Below are positions 17,125 through 25,734 of a stretch of 39,052 bases of DNA, piece by piece. Each line of letters begins with the position of its first letter. The first letter of the stretch is position 1. Source of the stretch: Longibacter sp051155795. Lineage in GTDB: Bacteria > Bacteroidota > Rhodothermia > Rhodothermales > Salinibacteraceae. A model generated the notes under the pieces. That model was not told the origin of the DNA and did not search any database. It worked only from the letters and a program-made list of their open reading frames with translations. Location of the stretch: the NCBI RefSeq assembly GCF_051155795.1, contig NZ_DAXETW010000104.1:1-39052 (forward strand), read 5' to 3'. A program made the translations under genes and the position numbers.

Positions 17125-18369
17125 ATGACGATGGAAACGCGTGTCCGGTCCCTCGCCGACGAGACCTACCCAGACGTCGTCGCCTGGCGACGACAAATTC
17201 ATCGCAACCCCGAACTGGCACGGGAGGAGCACGAGACGGCCGCGCTGGTGGCGGACACGCTCCGGGACCTCGGGTTGCAGGTGCGCACCGGGATCTACGG
17301 AACCGGCGTCGTCGGCAGCCTCAAGGGGGCTACCCCCGGGCCGACGATTCTGCTACGCGCCGACATGGACGCGCTCCCGATCCGGGAGGCCACGGGGCTG
17401 GACTTTGCCTCCGAACATGACGGCCGGATGCACGCCTGCGGGCACGATGCGCACACCGCGTCCCTGCTGGGCGCTGCTGCGATCTTGGCGGAGCTACGCG
17501 ACGATCTTTACGGGCAGATCCGGTTTTGCTTCCAACCGAGCGAGGAAGTGATCCCCGGTGGCGCCAAGTTTATGATCGAGGAGGGCGTCCTGGACGCGTT
17601 CGACGGCGGCGACGGGCAACCGGGGGGAGGCGTCGACTATGTGTTCGGGCAGCACGTGCGACCCGATCTTCCTGCCGGCACAATCGGGGTGCGGCCGGGA
17701 CCGTTCATGGCATCGGCCGACGAGGTGCACGTGACGGTTCACGGCGAGGGGGGACACGCTGCCGCCCCGCACGAGCTTAAGGCGGACGCAACGCTTGTTG
17801 CCAGTCAGATCGTCGTCGGCCTGCAGTCCCTTGTCAGCCGCCACGCCCCGCCCGGTGTCCCGAGCATTCTGACGATCGGGCGCCTCATGGCCGACGGGGC
17901 GACGAACGTGATCCCGGAGTCCGCCCGGATGGCCGGCACCTTTCGCACCATGGACGAGGACTGGCGCAGACAGGCGCACGGCCTGATCGAACGCATCATT
18001 CACCGGACCGCAGAAGCACACGGAGCGAGTGCCGACGTCGATCTGAAGGTGGGCTATCCGGCGCTCGTCAACGACCCCGACGCCACCGCCGTGGTGCGAG
18101 AGGCGGCACTGACGTACGCCGGGCCGGATCGGACGCTCGACCTCGACCCCTGGTACGCCGGCGAGGACTTTGCGTACTTCCTGCAACGCCGTCCCGGCAC
18201 GTTTTTCACGCTCGGCGTCGGGAATCCCGAGCAGGGCATCACGCATGGGCTACATACGCCGCGATTCGACATCGACGAAGAAGCCCTGCGCGCCGGGGCC
18301 GGTTTCATGGCGTACCTGGCGTGGTCTTGCGGTTATCACCACACAGCAAACGAGCCGGCGCGGTCGTAG
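17125..18369 (+). CDS. M20 family amidohydrolase
   Basis: This is a zinc/manganese amidohydrolase of the M20D type (hippurate hydrolase/IAA-amino acid hydrolase relatives), which cleaves N-acylated amino acids. The 414-residue protein has RQIHRNPEL (23-31), RADMDALPI (79-87) and the metal-binding CGHDAHTA (105-112). It also has a catalytic glutamate in PSEEVIPGG (138-146), the dimerisation lid with GGHAAAPHE, GATNVIPESARM and a C-terminal HGLHTPRFDID. All expected metal ligands are present. It is probably co-oriented with the HATPase-GNAT gene 122 bases downstream. Substrate identity is not decided. Confidence 0.94.
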   Translation: MTMETRVRSLADETYPDVVAWRRQIHRNPELAREEHETAALVADTLRDLGLQVRTGIYGTGVVGSLKGATPGPTILLRADMDALPIREATGLDFASEHDGRMHACGHDAHTASLLGAAAILAELRDDLYGQIRFCFQPSEEVIPGGAKFMIEEGVLDAFDGGDGQPGGGVDYVFGQHVRPDLPAGTIGVRPGPFMASADEVHVTVHGEGGHAAAPHELKADATLVASQIVVGLQSLVSRHAPPGVPSILTIGRLMADGATNVIPESARMAGTFRTMDEDWRRQAHGLIERIIHRTAEAHGASADVDLKVGYPALVNDPDATAVVREAALTYAGPDRTLDLDPWYAGEDFAYFLQRRPGTFFTLGVGNPEQGITHGLHTPRFDIDEEALRAGAGFMAYLAWSCGYHHTANEPARS

Positions 18370-18491
18370 AATCTGCAGAGTTTCCCCCACGATAGAATCA
18401 GGGATTGACGGACACCGGCGACGGGCCGGTTCTGCTAACCTTTGCATAACACCCGATCGCCGTATCCCGGATGTCATCGAGGGGGGATGCC

Positions 18492-19988
18492 ATGGATTTG
18501 CACCTGCAGCTTCAGAATCACCCGAGCGTGATCGGCCCGACGGCCGACTTCGCCTACAAATGGGGGTTGAATGCCGGGTTGTCGGAGGAGCGCGCACTTG
18601 CGCTGTCGCTGGCTGTCACGGAGGTTGTCACCGATGTGGTTCGGTTCGCCTTTCCGCGTCACGAGGAGTCGTTCGACGTCACCTTTCGCCGGGATATTTC
18701 GACCGTCGAGATTATCATCGCGGAGCAGGGGGAGCCGTTCGACCCATCGCGCTACGTGTACGATGCGGAACGCGCGAGAAAGGAGGGCAACTTCGACGGG
18801 GCCGGCTTTACCGTCATGAAGCACTTCGTGGACGACTTCGCCTTCCTGAACAAAGGTCGGAACGGAAAAGAATTCCGGCTGGTGCAGGAAATCGAAGCGA
18901 CCCACGTGTCCGAGCTTCTCCGGCGCGACCCGCAGCCGGCACCTTCCGAGAATGGAAGGCGGGAGTATGACCTGCAGCCCATCACGCCCGAGGACGCCGG
19001 CGATGTGGCAAAGCTCATCTACCGGACCTACGGGTATACCTACGCGAAGGAAGAGCTGTACTACCCCGAGAAGATCCGTCGGGCGCTCCGCGAGGACGAG
19101 AAGTTCGGCGTGATTGCCCGGACGCCGTCGGGTCGGGCGGTCGGCATGTTTGCCGTGCTGAAGTCAACGGACTCGAACATCGGGGAGGTCGGGGAGGCGG
19201 TCGTCGACGTGGATCACCGGCGGCGGGGCCTGATGACGCGCATGCTCGAGATGCTGATCGAGGAGGCGGAGGCGCGCGGCATGTCGACCGTCTTCGGGGA
19301 GGCGGTGACGGTCCACGACATCAGTCAGCGTGTGAACCAGCATTTCCAGATGGAGTCGACCGCGCTGCTGCTGGGGATTTTCCCCGCCCAGCGGTTCCAC
19401 GGGCTGGTGGGCGATTATCCGCAGCCGATCTCTGTGATCATCGATATGCGGCCGCTGCAGCCCTACGACGTGGTGCGACCGTTCCTCCCGCTGCCATATG
19501 AGCCCCTCTTGACGGACATCTACGAGGCGCTGGGTGCGACGGTCGAAGCGCCCGACATGGAGCCGGCCACCCCGCCGCCGGGCAGCGAAGCGGTCATCGA
19601 CGCCCGTATCTCCTACCGATTCCGTCACATGGTGCTGGTCGTCCAGGAGCCCGGTGCGGACATCGCCGCCCAGGTCCAGCAGACGATCGACGACGTGTCG
19701 GATGATGTGATCGTCGTCATGGTCGACATTCCGATCGATGACCCGCACACGCCCTTCCTCGTCCATCAGCTTCGCGAACACGGATTCGTGCTGTCCGGGC
19801 TGATGCCGCGCTTTCACCAGAGTCGCGATTACCTGCGGATGCAGCGACCGCTCGTGGAGCTCGACTTCGACCACATCATCGTGCATTCCGACCTCTCGCA
19901 CGACCTGAAATCATTGATCGAGCAGGAACTGTCATGCACCACACCCGAGATGGAAATGAGCTCACCGTCGAAGTCAACCGCGACCTGA
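18492..19988 (+). CDS. RsbW-like HATPase domain fused to a GNAT acetyltransferase and a C-terminal domain
   Basis: The 498-residue protein has three parts. Residues 1-133 resemble the GHKL ATPase of anti-sigma kinases (RsbW/SpoIIAB): N-box region ALSLAVTEVVTDVV (37-50), G1 region EIIIAEQGEPFDP (73-85) and GAGFTVMKHFVDD (103-115). The Mg/ATP Asn of the N-box is Asp48, and the G1 Asp is Glu78, so kinase activity is doubtful. Residues 158-305 are a GNAT acetyltransferase, with acetyl-CoA loop DHRRRGLMTRM (241-251). Residues 310-480 form a separate domain that often follows this GNAT type. The ATG at 18492 follows an AGGGGG element, so I prefer it to 18471. The STAS gene overlaps its 3' end by 55 bases. 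Target of acetylation unknown. Confidence 0.85.
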   Translation: MDLHLQLQNHPSVIGPTADFAYKWGLNAGLSEERALALSLAVTEVVTDVVRFAFPRHEESFDVTFRRDISTVEIIIAEQGEPFDPSRYVYDAERARKEGNFDGAGFTVMKHFVDDFAFLNKGRNGKEFRLVQEIEATHVSELLRRDPQPAPSENGRREYDLQPITPEDAGDVAKLIYRTYGYTYAKEELYYPEKIRRALREDEKFGVIARTPSGRAVGMFAVLKSTDSNIGEVGEAVVDVDHRRRGLMTRMLEMLIEEAEARGMSTVFGEAVTVHDISQRVNQHFQMESTALLLGIFPAQRFHGLVGDYPQPISVIIDMRPLQPYDVVRPFLPLPYEPLLTDIYEALGATVEAPDMEPATPPPGSEAVIDARISYRFRHMVLVVQEPGADIAAQVQQTIDDVSDDVIVVMVDIPIDDPHTPFLVHQLREHGFVLSGLMPRFHQSRDYLRMQRPLVELDFDHIIVHSDLSHDLKSLIEQELSCTTPEMEMSSPSKSTAT

Positions 19989-20218
19989 ATCTCTTGACCG
20001 GCCGGTACATCGCCCGGCTCGCGGATTCGTCCGACCGGGTGGTAATCGACCTGCGCCATTCGCGCATCGCCGACACGGAAGGGATCGCGCACCTTCATCG
20101 CCTTCAACTCAAGGGGAAGGAGGTAACGCTGCGCAATCCGTCGGACATGGTGCTGGAGATTCTGCGGGTCTTGGACCTGACCGGGCTCTTCGAAATTCAT
20201 ACGGATGCGACGGTCTGA
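19934..20218 (+). CDS. STAS domain protein (anti-sigma-factor-antagonist-like)
   Basis: The 94-residue protein is a small STAS domain, the fold of SpoIIAA/RsbV antagonists that bind RsbW-type ATPases. Strand VVIDLRHSRI (36-45) is followed by ADTEGI (46-51), where SpoIIAA has MDSSGL. The phospho-acceptor Ser is replaced by Glu49, which mimics the phosphorylated state. Helix and final strands follow (GKEVTLRNPS; VLEILRVLDLTGLFEI). It starts 55 bases before the end of the HATPase-GNAT gene in another frame, which suggests translational coupling and a shared complex. Slightly shorter than typical STAS proteins, with a clipped N-terminus. Confidence 0.85.
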   Translation: MHHTRDGNELTVEVNRDLNLLTGRYIARLADSSDRVVIDLRHSRIADTEGIAHLHRLQLKGKEVTLRNPSDMVLEILRVLDLTGLFEIHTDATV

Positions 20219-20265
20219 CGGATCGGCCGGGAAAGGGACGGACGCTGCCGCGTATACATGCTGGC

Positions 20266-21504
20266 GTGTTATCGTTCGATTCGTTGCACATGCACCCAGA
20301 ATCCGTGGTCCCCTCCTCCGGAGCCGATCTGTCCCCCCCGTCTGAGCCGTTTGTCGCCGGGCTTTCACCTGATGTGGTGGACGCCGTTGTTGCGACGGTG
20401 GAGTCGGGCAAGGAGGCGTACGTCGAGTTTCTCGAGACGCTGGTACGCATCGAGACGCCGTCAACCAATCCGGACACCTTCGGCCCGGCATTCGACCATC
20501 TGGCGGGGGGGCTCGAAGAGGCGGGACTCATCTCTCACCACCTACCGGGGACCGAGACGGCCGGAAGTCTCTACGCTCGGCCGATGGGCCGGCGCCGTCA
20601 TCACCCCGTGCAGTTCATGCTGGGACACGTCGATACGGTGTGGAGCCTGGGCACCGTGAACCGCATGCCGGTCGTGCGTCGGAACGGGGCGCTGCGCGGG
20701 CCCGGCGTCTTCGACATGAAGGCGGGTCTGACGACGATCGTGTTCGCCCTTCGCGCCCTGCGCGCACTGGACCTTGAGCCGCCCGCGGATCCTGTCGTAT
20801 TGATCACGTCGGACGAAGAGATCGGGAGCCACGAATCCCGGCGGCACATTGAGCGACTGGCTCGCTGTGCCTCGCGCGTGTTCGTGACGGAGCCAGGCCT
20901 CGGTCTGCACGGGAAAATTAAGACGGCGCGGAAGGGGACCGGCGAGTACGCCATTCTCCTCCACCCGTCCGGGGCACCCACTGAAACCATCGTCACGGAA
21001 ATGGTGGACCTCGTCCAGCTTCTCCACGACCTGAACGACGCGGAGCGCGGCACAACGGTAAATGTCGGTACGCTACAGGGACCGGGGACGGGTGAGCCGT
21101 TCGGGCGCCTGGGCGTGGATGTCCGTGTCGTCACGCAGAATGACGCAGATCGCGTGGATCGCTTGCTCCGATCGCGTGTGCGCAAGCACGTCGGGGAGGG
21201 GATCCGCGTTGAAATCCGGGGCGGGGTTGAGCGCCCGCCGATGGAACGCACGCCCGGCAATCGTCGCCTCTGGCATGCGGCCCGGGCGATCGCCGAAGCC
21301 ATGGGCGAGCCGCTTGAAGAGGATCGGGCCGGGGGGGCATCCGACGGCAACTTCACCAGCGAGTACGCGCCGACGCTGGACGGGCTGGGGGCGGTCGGCG
21401 ACGGCGCGCACGCCGAGCACGAATTCGCCAGCATCGACGCCACCGTCCGCCGCTGCGCACTCCTGGCACTTCTGCTCATGACCCCGGTCAAAGGGGGAGC
21501 GTAA
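20266..21504 (+). CDS. M20 family metallopeptidase (carboxypeptidase G2-like)
   Basis: The 412-residue protein belongs to the M20A/C branch near glutamate carboxypeptidase (CPG2) and ArgE/DapE. Its metal ligands are visible: GHVDTVW (H121, D123), GPGVFDMKAG (D150), SDEEIGS (catalytic E184/E185) and a late GDGAHAEHEF. The dimerisation lid is atypical: the usual GxxxHAG stretch is replaced by HPSGAPTETIV, though the strands around it are retained. The start is ambiguous between GTG 20266 and ATG 20290. It follows the STAS gene by 47 bases and is probably in the same transcript as the earlier M20 gene. Substrate unknown. Confidence 0.9.
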   Translation: MLSFDSLHMHPESVVPSSGADLSPPSEPFVAGLSPDVVDAVVATVESGKEAYVEFLETLVRIETPSTNPDTFGPAFDHLAGGLEEAGLISHHLPGTETAGSLYARPMGRRRHHPVQFMLGHVDTVWSLGTVNRMPVVRRNGALRGPGVFDMKAGLTTIVFALRALRALDLEPPADPVVLITSDEEIGSHESRRHIERLARCASRVFVTEPGLGLHGKIKTARKGTGEYAILLHPSGAPTETIVTEMVDLVQLLHDLNDAERGTTVNVGTLQGPGTGEPFGRLGVDVRVVTQNDADRVDRLLRSRVRKHVGEGIRVEIRGGVERPPMERTPGNRRLWHAARAIAEAMGEPLEEDRAGGASDGNFTSEYAPTLDGLGAVGDGAHAEHEFASIDATVRRCALLALLLMTPVKGGA

Positions 21505-21580
21505 CCCGGCGGGAAACAGGTCGACGCGGCCCCTTACAGAGACCCATTTTCGTGCACCGGATCATGTCCGAGTGTCGGCA

Positions 21581-21598
21581 ATACTATAGATATAGTAT
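21581..21598. promoter_or_regulatory. Perfect AT-rich palindrome upstream of the TPR gene
   Basis: ATACTATA (21581-21588) and TATAGTAT (21591-21598) are perfect inverted copies around GA. The site lies 22 bases before the TPR gene start. It is an AT-only island in GC-rich DNA and may overlap a promoter -10, so an operator is plausible. There is no direct evidence for a binding protein. Confidence 0.45.
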
Positions 21599-21620
21599 TT
21601 AATGACAACCGCTCGCTGGC

Positions 21621-22994
21621 ATGTCGTCTCGACCCGGACCTTCATTCTATCTGTTGTTCATGTTGATCACCTTGATCAATGTGTATTCGGTTTGTGCACA
21701 GCAGTCCCGTAGTGCCCGATCGACCGACGCCATGGAGGCGGCGTATCAGCGTGTGTGGCAGGCCTTTGCGGATGGATCTCACGAGCGCGTGGTGAGCCTG
21801 TCCGATTCCGCGCGCATACCATCTCGCGTAATGTCCGACACAGTTCGTTACGTTCGATGGGTGGATCTGCTTGCGCGCACGCACCGGCAACTCGGGGCGG
21901 AGGCGCGGTCGATAGCCGTTCTTTACGAGGGGTATGACCGCACCGGGGCATCGTCCCTGGGTCGGCGGCTGGCGGATACCTACGTTCACCACGCGCGATA
22001 CCAGGAGGCGCGAGAAATATACCGTCACCTCCACCGGTCGGACACGACCGACACCGCCACCCGGGACGCGCTCGCGCGACTCTCGATGCGGGACCGTGAC
22101 TGGCTCGAAGCATCGCACCATTTACAGGCGCTGGTAGGGGCAGACTCCACCAACGCGACCTGGCACGCCAGGCTTGCCCGATGCTATGAGGAACGGGGGA
22201 GAACCGGCGAGGCCATGGACCACCTGTATTCCGCCCATCGGCTTCGTCCGCATGACGTGGATGTGGCGCTCCGGTTGAGCGCCCTTCTGCGATCCGTCGG
22301 CGTTCGCGACAAAGCGGTCCGCGTTGTAAACGCCTCCCTTGACGTGCGGGCGACGGACCCAAGGCTCTGGCGCCGCCGTGCGAACCTTGCCTTTGAGGAC
22401 AGCGACCTCGGAACGGCGGCGTCCGCGTACCGTCAGGCGCTCGCCTATGGCGATTCGTCGGCCACGGTCTACCGCCGACTTGGCATCGTTCTGGCCGGGC
22501 GAGATCGTCATGCGGAGGCCGTGCCCCGGCTGAGAGCCGCACTGGCACGCGACTCGACCTCCGCGCGGACGCGTTTGTATCTCGGCATCTCCTACCGTCA
22601 CCTCGACAGCCTGGACCGCTCGGCTGCCTTGCTTCAAGAGGCGATCGACGTCGCTGCCAGCGGCCCGATCACCGACGCCTATGTGCAGTTGGCGCAGACC
22701 GAGGATGCGCGCGGAGATTTGTCGCCGGCGCTGTCGTCGTTTCGTATGGCGCGGCAGCTGCAACCAGAGCGTGCGGAGATTCTCTTTCGCATAGCTCAAC
22801 TCTACGACGATTACTATCGAGACAAGCGGGTGGCGGCCCGGTATTATCGATTATACCTGAACAAGGCGGCCGGCGCTGAGACGGATCTTGTTACGTACGC
22901 GCGTCGTCGCCTGGATCATCTCCGCCCCATTCTCCACATGCAGGTTGGTCCCGCGGGTCCGCCCTCTTCCCTTGAGGCCGTCCGGGACCCGTAG
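21621..22994 (+). CDS. Exported tetratricopeptide-repeat protein
   Basis: The 457-residue protein has a signal peptide (SFYLLFMLITLINVYSVCAQ, residues about 8-27) followed by a run of TPR-like helices from about 55 to 430. Repeats such as TWHARLARCYEERGRTGEAM, ATVYRRLGIVLAGRDRHAEA and PSTARTRLYLGISYRHLDSL-type units show the Ala/Gly/Tyr spacing of TPRs. TPR arrays bind partner proteins; this one is predicted periplasmic or surface exposed. The palindrome at 21581-21598 is just upstream. No enzymatic domain is visible, and the partner is unknown. Confidence 0.85.
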   Translation: MSSRPGPSFYLLFMLITLINVYSVCAQQSRSARSTDAMEAAYQRVWQAFADGSHERVVSLSDSARIPSRVMSDTVRYVRWVDLLARTHRQLGAEARSIAVLYEGYDRTGASSLGRRLADTYVHHARYQEAREIYRHLHRSDTTDTATRDALARLSMRDRDWLEASHHLQALVGADSTNATWHARLARCYEERGRTGEAMDHLYSAHRLRPHDVDVALRLSALLRSVGVRDKAVRVVNASLDVRATDPRLWRRRANLAFEDSDLGTAASAYRQALAYGDSSATVYRRLGIVLAGRDRHAEAVPRLRAALARDSTSARTRLYLGISYRHLDSLDRSAALLQEAIDVAASGPITDAYVQLAQTEDARGDLSPALSSFRMARQLQPERAEILFRIAQLYDDYYRDKRVAARYYRLYLNKAAGAETDLVTYARRRLDHLRPILHMQVGPAGPPSSLEAVRDP

Positions 22995-23154
22995 AATCGG
23001 CATAGGCATGAGCGGCCCCCGGCGTGTTAAACATATAACGAGAAACGCAACACATCGTGGGCCGGTCGCCGTCGGCGCACGCATTGCCGGTTGTCCTCTG
23101 CCGGTTTGATGTGTACGTTACGAATCCACTCTTTTCGACCGTTTCCCGACCTTC

Positions 23155-23922
23155 ATGCAACCCTCCTCGGCTGTGCTTTCCCGTGCCGCGTCGCTCTCGC
23201 GGCCGTTGTTCGTGCTCGTTTTGCTGCTCCTTGTGAGTACGATGTCCGTTTCGGCCCAGCGGGACCTGACACTGCGGGTCGGCGCCGGCGGAATCGTGAT
23301 GACGCAGCCGGACAACCTGGACGCCTACCTGGGCTCCGGCACCAACCTCGGCCTGGACGTCGGCGTTCAGCTTCTTCCGGTTTCCCTGCCGGGTCTTGAC
23401 CTCGTGCTCGGGGCGGGATTCGATCGGTTCACCACGAACGAGTCCGACTTGCTGCTCTTCTTCGGCGAAGGGATCAACGCGGCGACGGCGCGTGTGGATG
23501 ATGGCACCCTGGCCCTCGTAGACGGCTATCTCGGGCTCCGGTACACCGTCGTTAGTGCCGACATTCCGTCTAAACCGTACTTCCTGGCGGGTGTGGGCAT
23601 GTACCACTCCATTTTTCAGCCGGCCACATTTCGGGACGTAGACGGGCAGATTATTGAGGCGCAGACGGCGGAAGGAGATCCCGTCCTGCTCACGGGCGAC
23701 GAGGTCATCGACACGCACCTCGGTTACACGGCGGGGATCGGCATTGACTTCGACATCAACGACACCTACGGCTTCTTCGTGGAAGGCCGCTACATCGTCG
23801 TGCAGAACGGGGATTACGGAGCCGCGCCCACGAATCTCTCAGGGGGCGTGGAGGTCACGACGACGCGGTATTATCCCATCCGCTTCGGGGCGACGATCCG
23901 GCTGGCTACGTTCGGGGACTGA
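23155..23922 (+). CDS. Outer membrane beta-barrel protein
   Basis: The 255-residue protein has a signal peptide (hydrophobic LFVLVLLLLVSTMSVSAQ, about 18-35). The mature part has alternating, Gly/aromatic-rich strands typical of an 8-stranded porin-like barrel: LRVGAGGIVM, LGLDVGVQLL, YLGLRYTVV, YFLAGVGMYHS, HLGYTAGIGIDFDI, YGFFVEGRYIVV and a closing strand RFGATIRLATFGD. It is probably an OmpA-barrel/OmpW-like protein of unknown role. It lies about 160 bases after the TPR gene and faces the convergent NifU-domain gene. Confidence 0.85.
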   Translation: MQPSSAVLSRAASLSRPLFVLVLLLLVSTMSVSAQRDLTLRVGAGGIVMTQPDNLDAYLGSGTNLGLDVGVQLLPVSLPGLDLVLGAGFDRFTTNESDLLLFFGEGINAATARVDDGTLALVDGYLGLRYTVVSADIPSKPYFLAGVGMYHSIFQPATFRDVDGQIIEAQTAEGDPVLLTGDEVIDTHLGYTAGIGIDFDINDTYGFFVEGRYIVVQNGDYGAAPTNLSGGVEVTTTRYYPIRFGATIRLATFGD

Positions 23923-24040
23923 CGTATCCGTGGGCCGGGCGTGCAGACGGCACGTACCGGCAGAGAAGTGACGGGGCGAGGACGATTCGTGCGTCGACCT
24001 TCGCACCCCGCAACGGTCGAATGCACGGCCGGGATAGCAA

Positions 24041-24331
24041 TTACGGCGTCGCGGTTGCGTTGACGGCCTCGACGCGAGTGATCTTCGGTACCGAACGCTT
24101 GAGCGTCTGCTCGATGCCCGCCCGTAGCGTCATGGTGCTCATCGGGCAGGATCCGCAGGCGCCGAGCAGTTCGAGCTCGACAACGTAGTCGGAGGTGATG
24201 TTCAGAAGGCGGACCGATCCGCCATCCGCCATCAGGTACGGACGGATGGTGTCGAGCGCTTCTTCGATCTGGTCACGCAGCTCCGGATCGGTGTTCGGAT
24301 CGGAGGCGGTAGGGGAGACAGATTCGGTCAT
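24041..24331 (-). CDS. NifU-like Fe-S carrier domain protein
   Basis: The 96-residue protein is a stand-alone NifU C-terminal (Nfu) domain, which carries a 4Fe-4S or 2Fe-2S cluster to client proteins. The helix IRPYLMADGGSVRLL (29-43) and the cluster-binding CGSCPMS (Cys59, Cys62) are intact. A short Ser/Thr/Pro-rich extension precedes the domain. It lies 149 bases downstream of mrp on the same strand, so both may be used in Fe-S delivery. Length matches short Nfu proteins. Confidence 0.93.
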   Translation of the reverse strand: MTESVSPTASDPNTDPELRDQIEEALDTIRPYLMADGGSVRLLNITSDYVVELELLGACGSCPMSTMTLRAGIEQTLKRSVPKITRVEAVNATATP

Positions 24332-24480
24332 GAGTTAAAACCAGTCGCGAGAACGAGGATGCAGGGAGCGGAGAAGGATGTGCCGGTCCGATGCATAAGG
24401 ATCTTGCTGCACCCATTGGAATCGGGCAGCCCCTGAAAAAGGTCCGGCCGATCGAACGGGTCGGGGAAGTGCCGGTGCAC

Positions 24481-25602
24481 CTACCGGTACAGGATTTCGA
24501 CCTTCTGGGTCGGATCCATCTCCGCGTTGCGGATGGAGACCTGTTCGACCGTCCGCTCCGCAAGGGTCCGGAAGGCATCCGCCGAGGCGCTGTCCGGGTG
24601 CGACCGGACGACAGGCAGGCCGTCATCACCGCTTTCGCGAACGATCTGTTCGATCGGGACCTCCCCGAGGAACGGGATGTCGAGGTCCCGGGACAGGTTC
24701 TGCGCGCCACCGCGGCCGAACAGGTAGTACTTGCGATCGGGAAGATCCGGCGGGGTGAAGTACGCCATGTTCTCGACGATTCCGATGACCGGGACGTCGA
24801 CATTGTCGAACATCGCCACACCTTTACGGGCGTCCGCAAGTGCGACCTCCTGCGGCGTGGATACGATGATCGCGCCGGTAAGCGGGATCGTCTGGACGAT
24901 CGTCAGCTGGACATCGCCCGTCCCCGGCGGCAGGTCGAGGATCATGTAGTCGACGTCTCCCCAGTGGACGTCTCCGAGGAACTGGCGCACGGCTTTGGTG
25001 ACCATCGGCCCGCGCCAGACGACCGCCTTCTCCGGGTCGACCATGAAGCCCATGGACAGCAGCTTGATGCCGTGCTGCTCCAGCGGGACGATCTTGCGCT
25101 CGTCATTCACGCGGGGCTTCTCCCCTTCCATCCCCATCATCTTGGGGACGGACGGGCCGTAGATGTCGGTGTCGACCAGCGCGACGTTGTAGCCTTCGTC
25201 GGCGAGGGCCAGGGCCAGGTTCGCGGCCACCGTGCTTTTGCCCACGCCTCCCTTGCCGCTGGCGACCGCGATCGTATTCTGCACGCCGCCACTCGTCTGC
25301 TGCCGCTTTTCCCCGCTGGAATCGCCGACGGAGATGTCATCGCCGAGCGAGATCATCTCATTGTCGAGCTCGACGTTGACTGTCAACCCGCGGTCGACCT
25401 CCTCGTGAATGACACGACGGCAGGCTTCCTGAACCTGTTTTTCAAACGCGGAGCCAGGGTCCTTGACAACCACCGTAAAGGAGACGGTCTCCCCCTCCAC
25501 GTTCAGATTGCGCACCATGTCGAGGCGGACAATGTTCTCGTCGCGCTTCGGTTCGATGACCTTCTTAAGAGCCTGGAGGATTTCTTGGCTGGTTACACCC
25601 AT
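24481..25602 (-). CDS. Mrp/NBP35-family Fe-S carrier ATPase
   Basis: This is a P-loop ATPase of the Mrp/ApbC/Nbp35 family that binds and transfers Fe-S clusters. The 373-residue protein (ATG 25602) starts with a DUF59/MIP18-like domain (about 4-85). It then carries the deviant Walker A GKGGVGKST (116-124), DTDIYGPSVPKMMG and VDYMILDLPPGTGDVQL. The CxxC that holds the bridging cluster in many homologs is missing: the segment reads ENMAYFTPPDLPD, as in other Bacteroidota-type members. A GTG at 25644 would add 14 residues, but the DUF59 start favours the ATG. It precedes the Nfu gene. Confidence 0.93.
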   Translation of the reverse strand: MGVTSQEILQALKKVIEPKRDENIVRLDMVRNLNVEGETVSFTVVVKDPGSAFEKQVQEACRRVIHEEVDRGLTVNVELDNEMISLGDDISVGDSSGEKRQQTSGGVQNTIAVASGKGGVGKSTVAANLALALADEGYNVALVDTDIYGPSVPKMMGMEGEKPRVNDERKIVPLEQHGIKLLSMGFMVDPEKAVVWRGPMVTKAVRQFLGDVHWGDVDYMILDLPPGTGDVQLTIVQTIPLTGAIIVSTPQEVALADARKGVAMFDNVDVPVIGIVENMAYFTPPDLPDRKYYLFGRGGAQNLSRDLDIPFLGEVPIEQIVRESGDDGLPVVRSHPDSASADAFRTLAERTVEQVSIRNAEMDPTQKVEILYR

Positions 25603-25734
25603 GACACCGGCGTTCGGGTTGAAAATAACGGCACCGTTTGCCACCAGAGGCCGGGTTCATTGTTCCTCTGACGCCGTGTGGGATCTGTCAAATACAGACT
25701 GTGGCGAGCGGCCTCAGGGACACGGAAACTCGGG

